Below, one piece after another: positions 12,749 through 26,341 of a stretch of 64,000 bases of DNA; the stretch's first letter is position 1; each line of letters starts with the position of its first letter. The stretch is from Stenogyne calaminthoides (lineage: Eukaryota; Streptophyta; Magnoliopsida; Lamiales; Lamiaceae), in assembly GCA_037126765.1 (NCBI GenBank), contig JBBCBC010000022.1, positions 20,923,758-20,987,757 on the forward strand, written 5' to 3'. The notes below the pieces were generated by a model, which was given only the letters and a program-made list of their open reading frames with translations, was not told where the DNA came from and did not search any database. The position numbers were made by a program, and so were the translations under genes.

Positions 12749-14601
12749 TGTTGGGATAACGTTTGCCAGGATCTATCGGGATGACCTCATAAACACAAAT
12801 TTAAATTAACAATTATTACTAGCATGAATTTACCTAAGTGAATTAAAATAATGATTATGCCAACAACGTCATGCAAATAAAATTCACGTAAAAGATCCTA
12901 GCACGAGGAAATTCTAGGAGTTTACGTAAACGTACCCGTTGGAGAGACAATCTGAGATGGACAGGATCAAGTATCTAGCTACCAACCAAAAGTCCTTCTC
13001 AAGTATTCCCAAGTCCTCGCTCAATAACCCGGTGGGAGGTTCTCCGATGAACGATTTATAAAACAAAGGAAAAAATAAAATTGTTGCACCACCTTTGTGG
13101 ATTTCTAATATTTCCAACACATGGAATTGGTGTGGAGATGAATGAATTCATCCCCTATTTATAAGAGGGAGGTGGTCAAAAATTTAGGTCAAAATTAGGG
13201 TTAGAAAAGATCTTTTCTTGATCTCAAAGAAATCTTGAATATATCTCATATATTATTCTTTCCCTGTGTATTTTTCCACAAAAATCTCACACCCTTATTT
13301 AGCCCCTAATTTTCGAAAATTATGAAGGAGATTTGCAAGATTGGATATTTCTTGAATTTATGAGATATTCTTGTATTCCAAGAATACATATCTTTCTCCA
13401 TAAAATCTTTCCAAGAAAATAAAGAAAATCTTTCTTCCCTTTCTTATACATATTTTTCGAAAAAATCCCCATTAAAGATACCAAGTGGGAGATTTCTTGA
13501 ATTTATGAGATAATCTTGTATTCCAAGAATACTTATATCTTTTCCATAAAATCTTTTCAAGAAAATTTCTTCTCCCTCTTTCTTTAATATTTTCGAAAAA
13601 TACAAAAATATTAGGCAACAAAATTTATTTTATTTTAAGCACCTTTTATTTATTGGACTATAATTGGGCTACTTGAGGGGCCTTTAGGAGAATTAAGATG
13701 GATCTTTCAATGGACTTCTGAATTTCAATATTGAGCCACAATATAATTCAGCCCATTAATATTAATTAATACCACTATATAATTAATGTTGCACTATCTA
13801 ATCTTAACCCATATTACGGTAATATGGCTCCCAGTCATTATTTCCCGTGTTTAAGATTATTTAGTCCACTAATTAATTAAGCCACTGAAAAGCTTTATAT
13901 TAATTAATATCTTTATCCTTGGAGTAAGGACAACTCAGCTTTATTATCCATACCGGAAAATTAATTCCACTTGCAAGATTTGGTATGATAAAGGTTCTGA
14001 GCCCACCAAGGGGACCAATCACGCAAGACTTTGCAAGCACACGATTCTCTGTATTAATCTTAGCAACCTTCGTACAATTAATATTATTGCCCAAGATATA
14101 GGGTATCGAAGTCTCAATGATTTTCTTCCCATTTATAAGTCTAATCAATAATTACTAACCGCACACGGTCCTTATTAAGTGACAGAGATTAAGAAATAAA
14201 CAACCACTGAGGTCTAACTCTTCATCCCATAAGTCTGTGCGAATGAGTTTATCCTCTCTGCAGGTCCGCTTCAGCACATCGAATGAACTAGTGTAATCTC
14301 TTGGTCAAGACAAGCCAATCTGAGACTTACACATCAATTTCTACCAATAGACTGTTCGGGTCTATCTAGGTTATGAAACACGCACTAGTTTACAAGGGAC
14401 TGTAACGTGATCTTCTGTGATCTGGTATCACCACGTTAACTACAATGTAACATGTGCTATTATATGAACGGTTTGCAATAAATATATATAACATTCAATC
14501 ATATTTAAAGCAACAGTGATAAATATTTTATTTCAGTAAATAAGTGTTTAATACAATAGGTTATACAAAGTAAAAGCATACTTTCACGTATAACCCCAAC
14601 A
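12749..14601 (-). repeat. 5' LTR of copia A
   Basis: It is paired with the LTR at 5424-7275. The minus-strand TATA box lies at about 13155-13164, in the same context as in the 3' LTR, and would start transcription toward gag. The LTR edges are tgttgggataacg and ataaccccaaca on the plus strand. Confidence 0.95.
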
Positions 14602-15003
14602 TATGATTCCTTACGGGCGTGCCCTCCACCATTTTCAGCGAAAGCATCTCTCGCAAGGTGATCTGGCAAGCTATGCGGTTCTGATGTTGGAACATCTTCT
14701 TAAGATTTTCCATGATTTCCGCAGCAGTTGCAATTCTTGGTGTTGGTGTTGCAACACTTCCGACATAGATGCCAGGATGATACACTTAGCCATATCATTG
14801 CAATGCTCCCAATCATCATATTTTTTTCTTTTCCGCTTTACGTGACTCGCTAGTTGGCTCATCAGGTTTTGGAGTATCAATGATCCACTTGTGCTTTTGT
14901 GCAGTGAGGACAATCACCGTTTACGTTTCCAATCAACATAATTTTCACCAGATAATTTATGTTCTTTAAGTATAACATACAGTGGATTAAAAGGTTGCGA
15001 CAT

Positions 15004-16396
15004 GCTGAACTGAAATAAACAACAATTGTATATGCACAAAATTATCACATAATTCGATCACATTATTCATATCAAAATCTCAAACAATATTAATAAGCAT
15101 CACCCGACATCTCAAAACAATTTAAATAGGTCACGTGGGGTGAACTGTCTATTTAAACACATTCAAGCAGGTTACAAACAAGAACAATTACAAACCTTTT
15201 ATTCAAAATTAATAGTCGGCTCCCACTTGACCAATATAAAATTGACAGGAACTTCGGGAAAGTATATGCATATAGATTTTATACCTAAGAAAATAACCAT
15301 GATTAAATACATAATTATTACTTCGCATTGAACGAGCCTCATGGGGAGGGTCATCGTCGCCACTAATAATAATTCACAATCATCCTTTTGGGAATTTATT
15401 CATGTGAAATTCATCTTTTGGCCGTTCCGAGGGGGAAATTTCTCCAAAAGAATTCACAAATAAATAAATCATGGAAGTTAAATTTGACGTAATTTTATTA
15501 TCCGGAATAATATTTGTCAATAAAACATACTTAGTAATTTTCGAAAGTGAGATTTTCTTTTTGACAATTCAAAATCATGCAAACACATTTAACAAATAAA
15601 ATTGCACGAAATTAAAACAAGCATCAAGGCAAAATTAAAACAAGTTGGGCATATATATCAAACTGTCATGGTTTAAATTCCAAGTCTCGATCTTGAGAAA
15701 TGTCTCTTCTTTTGCCTTCATCGTTCGTCTCAAAAAGCTTCTACTGAATCCGCAACGATTCTTCAAAAAAGTTGTCCTCCGTTTCGCGTTAGGACGACGT
15801 CCGAAAATGAGTAGCTCACGGCTGGAACGCGAGTCCGCGTGCGCCTAGGTCCGGGTCAGCCATCCCGCCCCGTCGCCCACGGCCTTGCGCGCTAAGCATC
15901 GCCCGGACGTGTCCGCATTTGGGGTCCCATGCCCCGCATCCGCCTAGCCTGGCCCGCACGCACGCCGTTTGCGGCCGCCCCCAATGCCAATCAGCTCGGT
16001 GCGTGTCCGCCTTGCCCCGTACGCAACCGCTCGGTGGTTCGCATGGTCGCTAGGCCTTCGGCCTAGCCCGCGTGCTCCACCGAGCACTTGGACGTCCGTG
16101 TTTTAATCTCCATCTTCGTTCTTGATCCGATTACAATTTATTTACGAAAATAAATAAATCTAGATCTAGACTAGTCTATTACATTGAACAAATCAAACAA
16201 ATTCTAATCTACTCGTGGATTTTCTCACGAGGCAAAATGAATTCGAACGAATCGAATTAAAAAAAACAATAATATATTTTCATGTAAATTAACACATTAA
16301 AATACCATGACAATTGGATTCCTGCAAAACAGATTTAACAGTTCTACTATCCAATTTTCAATTTTAATGAATAACAATTTAAATTACAGTTTAAAA
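15004..16396 (-). other. Untranslated leader of copia B with a GC-rich segment
   Basis: This is colinear with A's leader: both share the flanking landmarks gtttaaattcca and ttctcacgaggcaaaa. It is GC-rich at about 15780-16100. It is cut at 16396 by the hAT insertion and resumes at 36502 for the primer binding site. No gene is seen. Confidence 0.75.
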
Positions 16397-17823
16397 CTAT
16401 GTTTTAAAAACCGGAACCAGAAGTTGAGCCGGACGACCCCAAAAAAAGGTTTGACCGGGGTCAGATCGGTTGGATCGGATTGAGCCGGATTGAGCCGGTG
16501 TGACGTCATATAAATATTATATATATATATATATATATATAGTATGCATAATTTAAAAAAAAAATCAAAATATAGAGTATGATAAGTGAATATAAAGTAT
16601 CTAAAGTCACTTCAAAGTTCAAACTTAAATTTCTAAACATAATAGAAATGCCCATTAACATAAATAGTTCCAACTTTCAAGTTTCAACTCTCAAGCATAA
16701 TAGAAATGTCATCAAAAATACAAAAGTCACAAGTCATAACATAAAGCAAACATAGTAGATGTCAAATATAATACAAGAGTTCGAAATTCAAATCATTATC
16801 ACAAATGTCTTATGATTGCAAAGTAAATAAAAGTGAACAACAAGTCCAAATTTTATGCCACATATTGTCTTCCAAGTTCCTCATCCAACAAGTCCAAGTT
16901 GCCCAAGCCATCCAAGCCTAAGTTTCCAAAGTTGTCCAAATCAACATCATCATTGACAATGGGTGCATCATTCATGTTAACATCACCTAGATATAAAACA
17001 TATACAACAATGAAGAAAATGAATACTATAAATAAAGAGAACAAGATATAAAATTTTATTTGATTTTGCATTATAAATTCAAGAAACGGAAAGTGAAATA
17101 ACAATCAACTAGTACCTCCAATATTTGTGTTTTGTGAAGTACCAACATCATTATTCTCTTGCATAATAGGTGTTACCACAAGTTCAGCTTCTTCACCTTC
17201 TATGTCATCAACAACAATCCAAGAATCTACCTTATCGATGCATTCGTAATCAAGGGGATCAAACATGTCCATCTTATCTTTACCACTACAATGAAAATCA
17301 CAAATTGTAATGAACATATACAAGATCATTCCACAAACACAAAATCACAAAGTATATAGACTTACCAATCTTGCAAGCGCAAATTGTAATGAATATATAC
17401 AAGATCATTCAATCTTTCATGCTCCAATCTATTCCTCTTCTTAGTATGAATGCGCTCAAATACACTCCAGTTACGCTCACAGCCAGAAGAAGAAGATGTT
17501 TGACTCAAGATTCTCACAGCAAGATCACATAACTTTGGTGCAGACGAGCCAAATATCCTCCACCATTCATCTAAAATAAATTCACGAACATATATACATA
17601 TCGAAAAACAGCATAAAAAGAAATAATAGAAAAGGAAAAGGAAAAAAAAAATACCCGGAGCAGTAGTTTTTGATGATGATCTAGCCAATGAATTTGCAAA
17701 TGAACCCATACCATCACGAAATATTGTAATCTCATCAATCACATTCGGCACATCTTTATAATAATCATGAATTATCTGAAGCAAACCCGTGAAACCATGA
17801 CTAGGTATTTGATGATCAGGGTC

Positions 17824-19731
17824 TGTTGGGAGATGAATTTAATAAAGAAGTTTTGATTAGATCCCAAAAAACCCTGAGTATGACATGTTCAGGATAATCT
17901 TGATAGACTGAGTTAGGTTTCAGTATAGATTGTTCAGGAAGTTATCTGCACCATGTATAGTCAGCAGATATAGATCAAAGTTAGACTCGATGAAGTTATC
18001 AAGACATCAAGACTTCGAAGTTCTTTGAAGACATCAAGACTCGAAGAATTTATCAAGACATCAAGACTCGAAGAAATCAAGACAATGAAGACTCAGTAAA
18101 TAATCAAGACATCAAGACTCGATGAAGTTGTCAAGACATCAAGACTCAATAAGTTCTTTGAAGACATCAAGACTTCAAGAGTTCTTGAAGACTTAGTAAG
18201 ATACTGAATACTCAGTATAACCTGAATGTTCAGAGGCACTGAATAATATCTATCTAAAGACTACAAAACTGAGAAAAACGCACATGTTCAGAAAACTAGA
18301 TATTGCCCAAAACATTCTAGTGCAGAACAAAATGAACTAAGTCTAAGTGTTGTTTCAGGTTATCTCATTAAGAGAAATTGACCAAAAAGAGCCATTTTGT
18401 TTGTCTACATTCACTGAAGACAAGAACCAATCAGAGGAAGACAACACTGTACTTCACTGACACTGAAAGCGATAGGACCCAGAATTATGTCAGTAGTACT
18501 AAGTTCCAGACTACAAAAATTGGTGATTGGCTACATGACTGCATATTTCCTAAAACATGTAAGGGAGTGTTCAAACCCTAAAAATAGTCGTTCATCAAAC
18601 ACCAGAAGAGAAAACTCATAAAGTTATCTCTTCCAACGGATAGTTTTCAAAGAGTGACCTTGGTGAAGTTGCCAGTGACCCTTTACATTGAGAGGTACAG
18701 AAATTTCAAAGCAACTCAAGAGCTCATTCGTATTATTGCAAATTGAAGCACTCGAAAAACCCTAGAATTTCCCAAGTGTTTCACATTGGAGAGAGCTCAC
18801 TATTTTAAGCCTAGAGTGATAGATATATCCAAAGCTTAGAATAGATATCCTAGCCTTTGCATTAGTTCTTATTGTAAAGGATATCTCACCCTAGTTGGAA
18901 ACAAACCCAAAACCCAAACCCTTTGTTAAGGTAGTTTGTGTGTGTTTTGTTGGTGAGTTAGAGTTGTAAATAGTTAGTAAGCTACGATTGAGTTAGCGAG
19001 AAAAAACTCTAGAGAAGAAGTTAGTAAGCTACTTGTGGTAGTCCGAAACACTTGTGTGTGTTTGAGTTAGTAAGGCTGCAGTGAGTCGCCGTAAAAACTC
19101 AAGGTAGAAAAGTGAGTAAGCTACGGTGAGTTAGCGTAAAGCTTTAGGAAGTGGTTAAGGAATTTTCTCGAAGATCGAGAGAGTGGACGTAGGAGCTTGA
19201 GTCTCTGAACCACTATAATTGATGTGTTGTTTTGCTTTATGTACTGCATTATTATCTGTTGCATGTTTTTCACTGAAAGCATAGTTCACTGATATTCAGT
19301 TGGAACCAATCCACTGAGCTTGCATCAAATTGATCACAACCTTAATCACTGTTTTATTGAAGGGAAGATTTTTAGCAAAGCTAAAACGAGTATAAACTTA
19401 GGGCCAACCATTCCGCACACTTGAGTAGCTAGAACAGATAGTTATCAAACTGAACTAACTCTACTGAGGGTTCAGTAAGAAAATTATCTGATCCAAGCGC
19501 CTCAGGATCTCTGATAAACTCAGGCTCAGTTGGGCTAATCTGAATCTTCTGAAAGCAGCTCAGGATCATTGTCTCAGTAGACTTTGACTCAGGGTAATCT
19601 GTGCTTCTCAGGGCAACATCATCAGGATAACCTGACCCATCTGACCTCTGTGAAAGAAAAGTTCTAAAAATCACTGAACACGTGTATTCCCTCCCATACA
19701 CGTGTGAGACTCGTTAGCACCGGGACCAACA
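17824..19731 (+). repeat. 5' LTR of copia C, lacking its TATA box
   Basis: It begins tgttgggagatgaat and ends caccgggaccaaca. Relative to the 3' LTR it has a 10-bp deletion (ctataaatac missing at about 18672) that removes the TATA box. Its minisatellite (about 17990-18210) is heavily diverged from that of the 3' LTR. Confidence 0.93.
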
Positions 19732-19733
19732 AG

Positions 19734-19746
19734 TGGTATCAGAGCA
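19734..19746 (+). other. Primer binding site of copia C (tRNA-iMet)
   Basis: TGGTATCAGAGCA lies two bases after the 5' LTR and matches the 3' end of initiator methionine tRNA. Confidence 0.95.
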
Positions 19747-19855
19747 TTTGTTCATTTTGACCATTTTTTTTGGTAGCCATAGTCTATTTTGCTGAAAGAC
19801 ATTGGTGGTCTACTGAATTGTTCTATTTGCTGATATCTTACAAGGCTCAATCATC

Positions 19856-22263
19856 ATGCCTTCTGAGAAACTTCATATGTTCTCTGTTGAGAGCTATGAC
19901 CTATGAAGATTGAGAATGCAGGCTCATCTGTATTCAAAACATGAAATAATGTGGAGAGTGGTTTCTGAAGGACCATTCAAATTTACTGTTGTGAATCCCA
20001 GAATCACTGATACTGAGAGGAATGATCCCAGAGATGAATTTCCAAAGCCGATGATCAACTTACTCCTGATGAGAGAAAGTTAGTCAACCTGGACTACATT
20101 GCTAAAGATACTTTGTATAACACTATTGATGATGATGTTATGGGGATGATTTCTCACTGTGAAACTGCAAAAGAAATATGGGACACACTTGCTGTTATGT
20201 GTCAAGACACAAATCATATTAAGGAAAACAAACTTTCTGTTGCTATTGAGAAGTTTGATAGTTTTGAAATGGAAGATAGTGAATCCATTGACAAACTTGA
20301 GGTCAGATTCACTAGCATCATGAATGATCTGAGTGCTCTTGGGAAAAGATACCCACAGAGAGAAGTGGCACTGAAAATTCTTAGAGGATTATCTAAGAAA
20401 TGGGATATACATGCTGTGGTGATTGAAAACACCAAAAATATTGATTCCATGCCATATCAACAAGTTTTCTCTGAACTGAAAGCTTATGAGTTTGTGATTG
20501 ACAAGAAAACTAAGAAATCTGACAGCAAAGATGATTCTTCATCTAGCAAGAATGTGGCTTTAAAAGCCAAAGAGAAATCCTGTAAGTCTAGAGAGTCTGA
20601 GAACTCACTTGCCAAAAATCAGGATGAGCAGGAGGATAAGCTAGTACTGATGGCAAGGAGGTTTGAAAGACTCAATAGCAGATATGGGAAATATAAGAAA
20701 TATTACAAGAATCACAGGTACAAGAGAGACTCAGAAGTTGAGGACAGATACACTGAGAAAAGGAAGGACCAGAAAGCTGAAGGATCCTTATTCAAGAAGA
20801 AGGACTCCAAGACCAAGGAGGAAAGTGATCAGGATGATGATACCAACAGATGCTACAACTGTCAGAAGAAAGGTCACTTTCAATATGACTGTCCTGAGCT
20901 GAGTGCTAAAGAAAGAAAGGAGAGACAAGCCAAGAGAGACAGGAAGATCTCTAGCAAGAAAACTATGATTGCAGAAGAGGGAGAACATTCTGAAGAAGGT
21001 TCCAGTTCCTCAGATGAAATTTTCTCAGACAGTGACAGTGATGGTGTCTGTCTTATGGCTGTGGAGGAGGTAAAAAATCTTCTATCTCTGTTGTTGCTCC
21101 TACACAAGCACATGAGTTTTCAAGTTCAATCAGAAACAAAGAACTTTGACTGATGGATTCGTTTGAGAATCTTATGAAGGACTATTCGCGGTTACAAGAA
21201 CTACTCATGAAACTCAAGAGCGAACAAGGAACCGATTCACGAGAATCGAAGTGGAAAGACTCTAAAAATCTTTGAGATCACTTCTCAATTGATGGGAACC
21301 ATCGATGAACTGGATGTTTCGAAAGTACAACTCTCAAAAAAAGAGAAGGTGATAGAGATCCTGAATGGAAAATTAGAGAAATCCACTAAAGAGATTCAAA
21401 TTTTATCGTAATCGAGTTCAATGACCTCTTTGAGAAGCATGAAACTCTAAAGAAATGTGAGGATAGTCTTGCAGAGAAAGTTAGCTCTATTGAATTCTCG
21501 CATCTAAAGTGATAGATGAAATTGAGAGTTATCAAAGACACCAAGAACTATAAAAATTTGGATTGAGATACATTCGGGGGAACCTCACAAGGTCTTCGAA
21601 TCTTTGCTTCTAGTAGCACCAAGAATTTATCTCTTTGTTAGACGGTGAAATCTAATCTTCTTCTTGAAGAAGCGCGAGTTTTAGACAAGGGTAAAGGACC
21701 TATGGTTTGAGAAAAATCAAGGTTAGGGAAGAAAGCCGGACCTCGTGAAAAGGCTAGAAAACCTGAACACTCAGTAGGAAATTTTCAGGCCAGTACTTCA
21801 AAGCCTCAAGCTAAGAGTACCAACCTAAAGAGATCTGCACTGAACCATCAGAGGAATTTTCAGAAGAGAAACACTCAGCAGAGATATTCTCAACTGAAAA
21901 GACCAAGTCCTCAGATTACTGAAAGACCCCAATTTCAGTACAGGCAACCTAAACCCCACTTGTCTAAGGGTAAAGGTTTCCTGAACTCAAGTCAGCAGAG
22001 AAAGAGACCAGCTGCACCAAAGCTAAGGCACTTGAACAAAAAGCCTAAACCCAAGAAGAACTATAAGGCTCATGTTCATGCTAAGGCTGACACTCATACA
22101 CAAGGTACTGCCAAGGCACCTAGGGTAGTGAATGTGTATGTAGATGTTTATGGGAGACAAATCAGCCACTCTAAAGTAATTAGAGTTATCAAGCAGATTT
22201 GAGTTCCAAAAGGTACAGCTAACCTGGTAGGATCCTACACCAAATGGGTACCTAAAAACTGAT
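19856..22263 (+). pseudogene. Copia C gag (large, Sirevirus type), broken
   Basis: The likely start is the ATG at 19856, giving MPSEKLHMFSVESYDL before an early stop. A long open stretch covers 20113-21153 (346 codons). It contains the gag helical domain (MISHCETAKEIWDTL) and a lysine/glutamate-rich part, then a CCHC knuckle CYNCQKKGHFQYDC from about residue 247, and a serine/glutamate tail. From 21154 to about 21760 the frame is broken many times in a block almost free of CTGA and TCAG. A basic, glutamine-rich segment (about 21750-22200) continues toward the protease. The large size and basic tail fit Sirevirus gag. Confidence 0.85.
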
Positions 22264-22318
22264 TTGTTTTCAGGTAAAGGAAAATGTTACTGAGCTGAAT
22301 GAATACAACATAGTACTG

Positions 22319-25300
22319 ATGAGTAGAAATGAATTGGCACCTGCTGTATGGTATCTGGACAGTGGATTTTCAAGACATATGACAGGATATAAGGAACTAC
22401 TCACTGACCATGTTGAGCAAAAAGGCCCTCAGATCACATTTGGAGACAACTCCAAAGGACAAACTGAAGGATATGAAACTCTTGAAGTTGATTCTGTTCA
22501 TATCCATGGTGTTTCATATGTGTCTGGTTTAAAGCATAACTTGCTTTCTATCAGCCAATTCTGTGACAAAGGATCCAGTGTTGAGTTCTCAAAGAACTTA
22601 TGTTATGTGAAAGATAATGCTTCACAGAAAATTTTACTGACTGGTAATAGAAAAGGAAATGTGTATCTTGCTGATTGGAAATTATCTCCTAAAGATACAT
22701 GTTTGGTTGCAAAAAGTTCCACTGATACAAGTTGGTTGTGGCACAAAAGACTGAATCACTTAAACTTTAAAACCCTGAACAAACTTGTAAGATTAGCACT
22801 TGTGAGGGGGTTACCAAATGAAGTGTTCAGTAAAGATCATGTATGTGATGCTTGTCAGAAAGGAAAACAAATCGAAAGCATCTTTCAAAAGCAAAGTAGA
22901 TGTTTCTATCGATAGAATACTACAAACTGTTACATATGGATCTCTTTGGTCCAAGAACACTGTGAGCACTAATGGCGGGAAATACACACTTGTGGTAGTT
23001 GATGACTACTCTAGATACATATGGGTCATATTCTTTTCAAGAAAAGAGACTCGAATAAAAGCACTGAACTCTTGAAAAGACTCAATCTTGAAAAGAATCG
23101 AAAGTGTGGTCAAGATCGGATCGGATAAAGGAACCGAAGTTTATCAATCATATCATATCGATTATTGTGCAAACAAATAGAATAGCTCATGAAACATCAC
23201 CGCAAGGACCCCACATGCAGAATGGTGTTCTTTGAAAGAAGAAATAGGACTCGAAGAAAGTTCTGCAAGGACAATGATTCTTTGAAGCTAATATTCCTAA
23301 GAGATTTTGGGTCGGGTTATCAAACCTTTGCATGCTACTCGGAAACGGATCCATCTTGACCAAGAACCAAGGAAAAACTTCATATGATTTGTGGAATGAA
23401 AGGAAGCCTCTTGTTTTCTTTCTTCCGTGTGTTTGGTTGCAAGTGTTTCATACACAATAATGGTAAAGATCTGTTGAAAACTTTTGATAGCAAAGTTCGA
23501 TGAAGGGATATTCTTAGGATATTTCAAGTCGGTAAAAGCCTTCGAGTTTACAAGCTGTAGGACTCTTATTGTGGAAGAAACACCTCATGTTGTTTTTTAT
23601 GAATCTACTTGTGTTCAAAAAAGCAGGAACATGACTCAGAGAACCGATCAAGAGAATCACCGGACTTAGCTTTGAAAAAGAATGATAAAACATCCTCTCG
23701 AACACGAAAAGAAGAAGTCGGTCACTTTCTATGAATGGAGTGAATCAGACTCAGACAAAGAAGTTCGGGATGGAAAAACTCAGGATGGTGAGACTCAGGA
23801 TGAAAATTCTTCACTAAAGGAAAGCCAACACACTGAAGCTGGCTAATCTGAACATACACCAGTTCAGACTCAGGTATGTAATGTCGATGAAGATGAGGTC
23901 ACAGTTGAGGCAAACTCTGAATCTATCAACAAGGGGGAACAAATGTCTCTGACAATGTTCTAAATGGAATTTCCCCTAAGGAAGATGATTCTCTTTCTCC
24001 TTTTTCATTTGTTCCTGAATTTAATGGGCTACTTTGAACCTAACATTTTTGATGTTGAGGATACTACTGAAGGGGGAACATCCAGGAGAAAATGGTTGGA
24101 TATCCATCCTACAAATCAGATTGTGGGTGATCTATCAGAAGGAGTAAAGACAAGACGGTTTCATGGTGAAAATGCTTTGTTCGACTGTTTCCTATCTGAA
24201 AAGGAACCTACTAAGATTGAAGAAGCTCTACAAGACTCATTCTGGATTGTTTCTATGCAAGAAGAATTGAATCAGTTCTCAAGGAATGAAGTTTGGGAGC
24301 TAGTGGATAGACCTAAAAGGCACAATGTGATTGGAACTAAGTGGGTGTTCAAGAATAAGAGAGATAAAAACAACAACATTGTGAGAAACAAGGCAAGGCT
24401 AGTTGCACAAGGTTATTCCCAAGAAGAAGACTTGGATTATGATGAAACACGGCACTTTTGTTGCAAGACTAGAAGCCATCGATTGTTTCTTGCATATCTT
24501 TGCCCACATGAAATTCACAGTCTATCAGATGGATGTGAAAAGTGCATTTCTAAATGGTGTGCTTAAGGAGGAAGTATATGTGGAACAACCTCCAGGATTT
24601 TGTCAGAATGACCAAGTTTACAGGCTCAGGAAAGCCTTGTATGGTCTTAAGCAAGCACCGAAAGCATGGTATGATACCCTTTTCGGTTTCTTCTTGACCA
24701 TGGTTTTATCAAAGGAATGTTGATAGGACTTTGTTCGGGATAGAAGTTGGAAAGGATATTTTACTAGTTCGGATCTATGTGGATGACATCATATTTGGAT
24801 CTCCAAATCATCGGTTGTGTGAAAAGTTTTCTACTACGATGAAAGGAAAGTTTGAGATGTCAATGATGGGGAGATGAATTTCTTTTTTTGGACTTCGTGA
24901 AACAAACTAAGGAAGGAATATTCATCAATCAAGCAAAATACACCGTAGATCCGATTGCAAAGTATGGAGTCTGATTGCAATGCGGTTAGAATTCCCATGA
25001 ATACTAACTACAAGATGGATCCCGATCTCGAAGGCAAATCAAGAAATCACACCGATTATAGAGGATCATTGGATCTTTGCTATATCTCACATCAAGTAGG
25101 GCCGATATAACATTTGTTGTTGGGATATGTGCAAGATACCAAGCTAATCCTAAATTTAGTCACATGGAGGCCGCCAAAAAGATTCTCAAATATCTTAAAG
25201 GCCTTTGTGAATAGAGAATTATGGTATCCAGCTGATGATAACCTTGAATTAACTGGTTATTCAGATGCTGATTATGGAGGATATAGAATTGACAGGAAGT

Positions 25301-25721
25301 CTACCACAGGAACTTGTCAATTTCTTGGAAGTAAATTGATATCATGGTTTTCAAAGAAACAAACCTCAGTAGCAACCATCTTCTCTTTGAAAATTTGAAT
25401 ACATGGCTGCAGGAAGTTGTTGTGCACTGATTCTTTGGCTCAGACAACAATTGAGGGATTATAAGATTATAGCCAATGAAGTGCCTATATTTTGTGATAA
25501 TAATAGTGCAATTGCTATTACACAAAATCATGTATTGCACACCAGATGTAAGCATGTTGATATCAGACATCACTTCATCAGAGATCATGTTGAGAAGAAA
25601 GACATCAGAATGGAGAAAATTCATAATCGATAAGAGAGCCGATATCTTGACTAAACCTTTGGCTGAATCAAGATTTCAGGAACTATCAATTGAATTAGGT
25701 ATGTTGGATCCAGGTGAATAA
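22319..25721 (+). pseudogene. Copia C pol: protease, integrase, RT, RNase H; broken
   Basis: The protease segment has WYLDSGFSRHMTG, with F where the family usually has C, at about 22350-22380. The integrase zinc region is WLWHKRLNHLNFKTLNKL and CDACQKGKQ, and the core starts with VVDDYSRYIWV. Reverse transcriptase begins with GTKWVFKNKRDKNNN, has QMDVKSAFLNGVLKEEVYVEQ, and YVDDIIFGSPN near 24776-24810. RNase H has YSDADYGGYRIDRKSTTGT and DKRADILTKPLAESRF, and ends at the taa at 25721. Frames are lost at about 22900, 23075-23480, 24450 and 24720-25110, mostly in blocks with altered CTGA/TCAG. Confidence 0.9.
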
Positions 25722-26341
25722 AGCAAATCTGAAAAATTGAAGGTTTACAGATGCATGAAGTTTTCTCAGGTTTTACTAAAAAACTCGGGATAAAATTGAA
25801 ATCTTGAACGAACACCGAGTCTTGGGAAATTCGGTTATCACGAAGATCGATTACTTTCAATATTATATCGACATTTTATCAAGGTCAAAACTCAGTAAGA
25901 CTGATGGAGAAAATTAGTCTAAAGAAGTATTGACTCATGCAACACATTTATTGTCTAAATCTCAGTAATCATTGGCAATAAATGACAAAACACCTGGAGA
26001 AATAATTGGGCGGGACCTTTGAAATCCACGAGGAAAGTCAATGGTCTGCAGGAACAGTAATTAAATGCATTGTTCATTAATCACCAATAAGGATAAATTG
26101 GCGGCTTGGTATTTGCGAAATCGTCCTTTCATATACCCGTTTTAGTCAGTTTTTAATCTCAACCGTCGATTTCTTCATCTACGCGATTTTCCATAAATCA
26201 AAATCCCATATCCATTGGAAAAATTTCTTTCAAAGCCCTATTCCAAAAAGCCTTCATCTTCACAAACACTCTGCTTCGAAACCCTCGATTGCCCAGAAAT
26301 TTTCACCTATCTCAAAACCCTTCACCAGAGATTCTCCAAAA
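25722..26341 (+). other. Spacer between pol and the extra ORF of copia C
   Basis: About 620 bp with no convincing ORF. It contains part of a CTGA-poor block (about 25780-25860). Unlike the corresponding region of element D, I see no TATA-led antisense unit here. Confidence 0.6.

Larger units (their letters stand above)
5424..14601 (-). mobile_element. Copia element A (Angela/BARE-like), full length 9.2 kb
   Basis: A complete element, 9178 bp, lies inside B's gag. Its target-site duplication tatga is perfect (5419-5423 and 14602-14606). LTRs of about 1.85 kb start tgttggg and end caaca on the plus strand. The PBS and PPT are in place for minus-strand transcription. The proteins match the BARE-1/Angela lineage in order and motifs, and the 1.85 kb LTRs and 1.4 kb leader are also usual for that lineage. 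Since host B is of the same family, this is one family member inserted in another. The polyprotein has stops and frameshifts, so it is non-autonomous now. Confidence 0.95.
3497..15003 (-). pseudogene. Copia B gag-pol, interrupted by element A and truncated
   Basis: The polyprotein starts at the ATG at 15003 (MSQPFNPLY, typical of this family) and runs to 14602, where element A intervenes. It resumes at 5423. Visible parts are the gag body, a CCHC zinc knuckle CFNCGEKGHWRSAC near 5030-5070, the aspartic protease site VDTGSTDHVCF near 4900, the integrase zinc region (HLRLGH, then CKSCLEGK), and the integrase core with IDDYSRFGYIF and QQNGVAE. The C-terminal integrase segment follows, with GRKPRLRYLRIWGCPAYV. 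It ends with RRSRRVVRQPERL, where the deletion begins; no RT or RNase H remains. Several frameshifts and stops separate the blocks. Confidence 0.85.

Noticed and set aside
17990..18210. Possible CRISPR-like repeat-spacer array in the C LTR minisatellite
   Set aside because: The units are head-to-tail without unique spacers, lie in a plant LTR and occur in both LTR copies.
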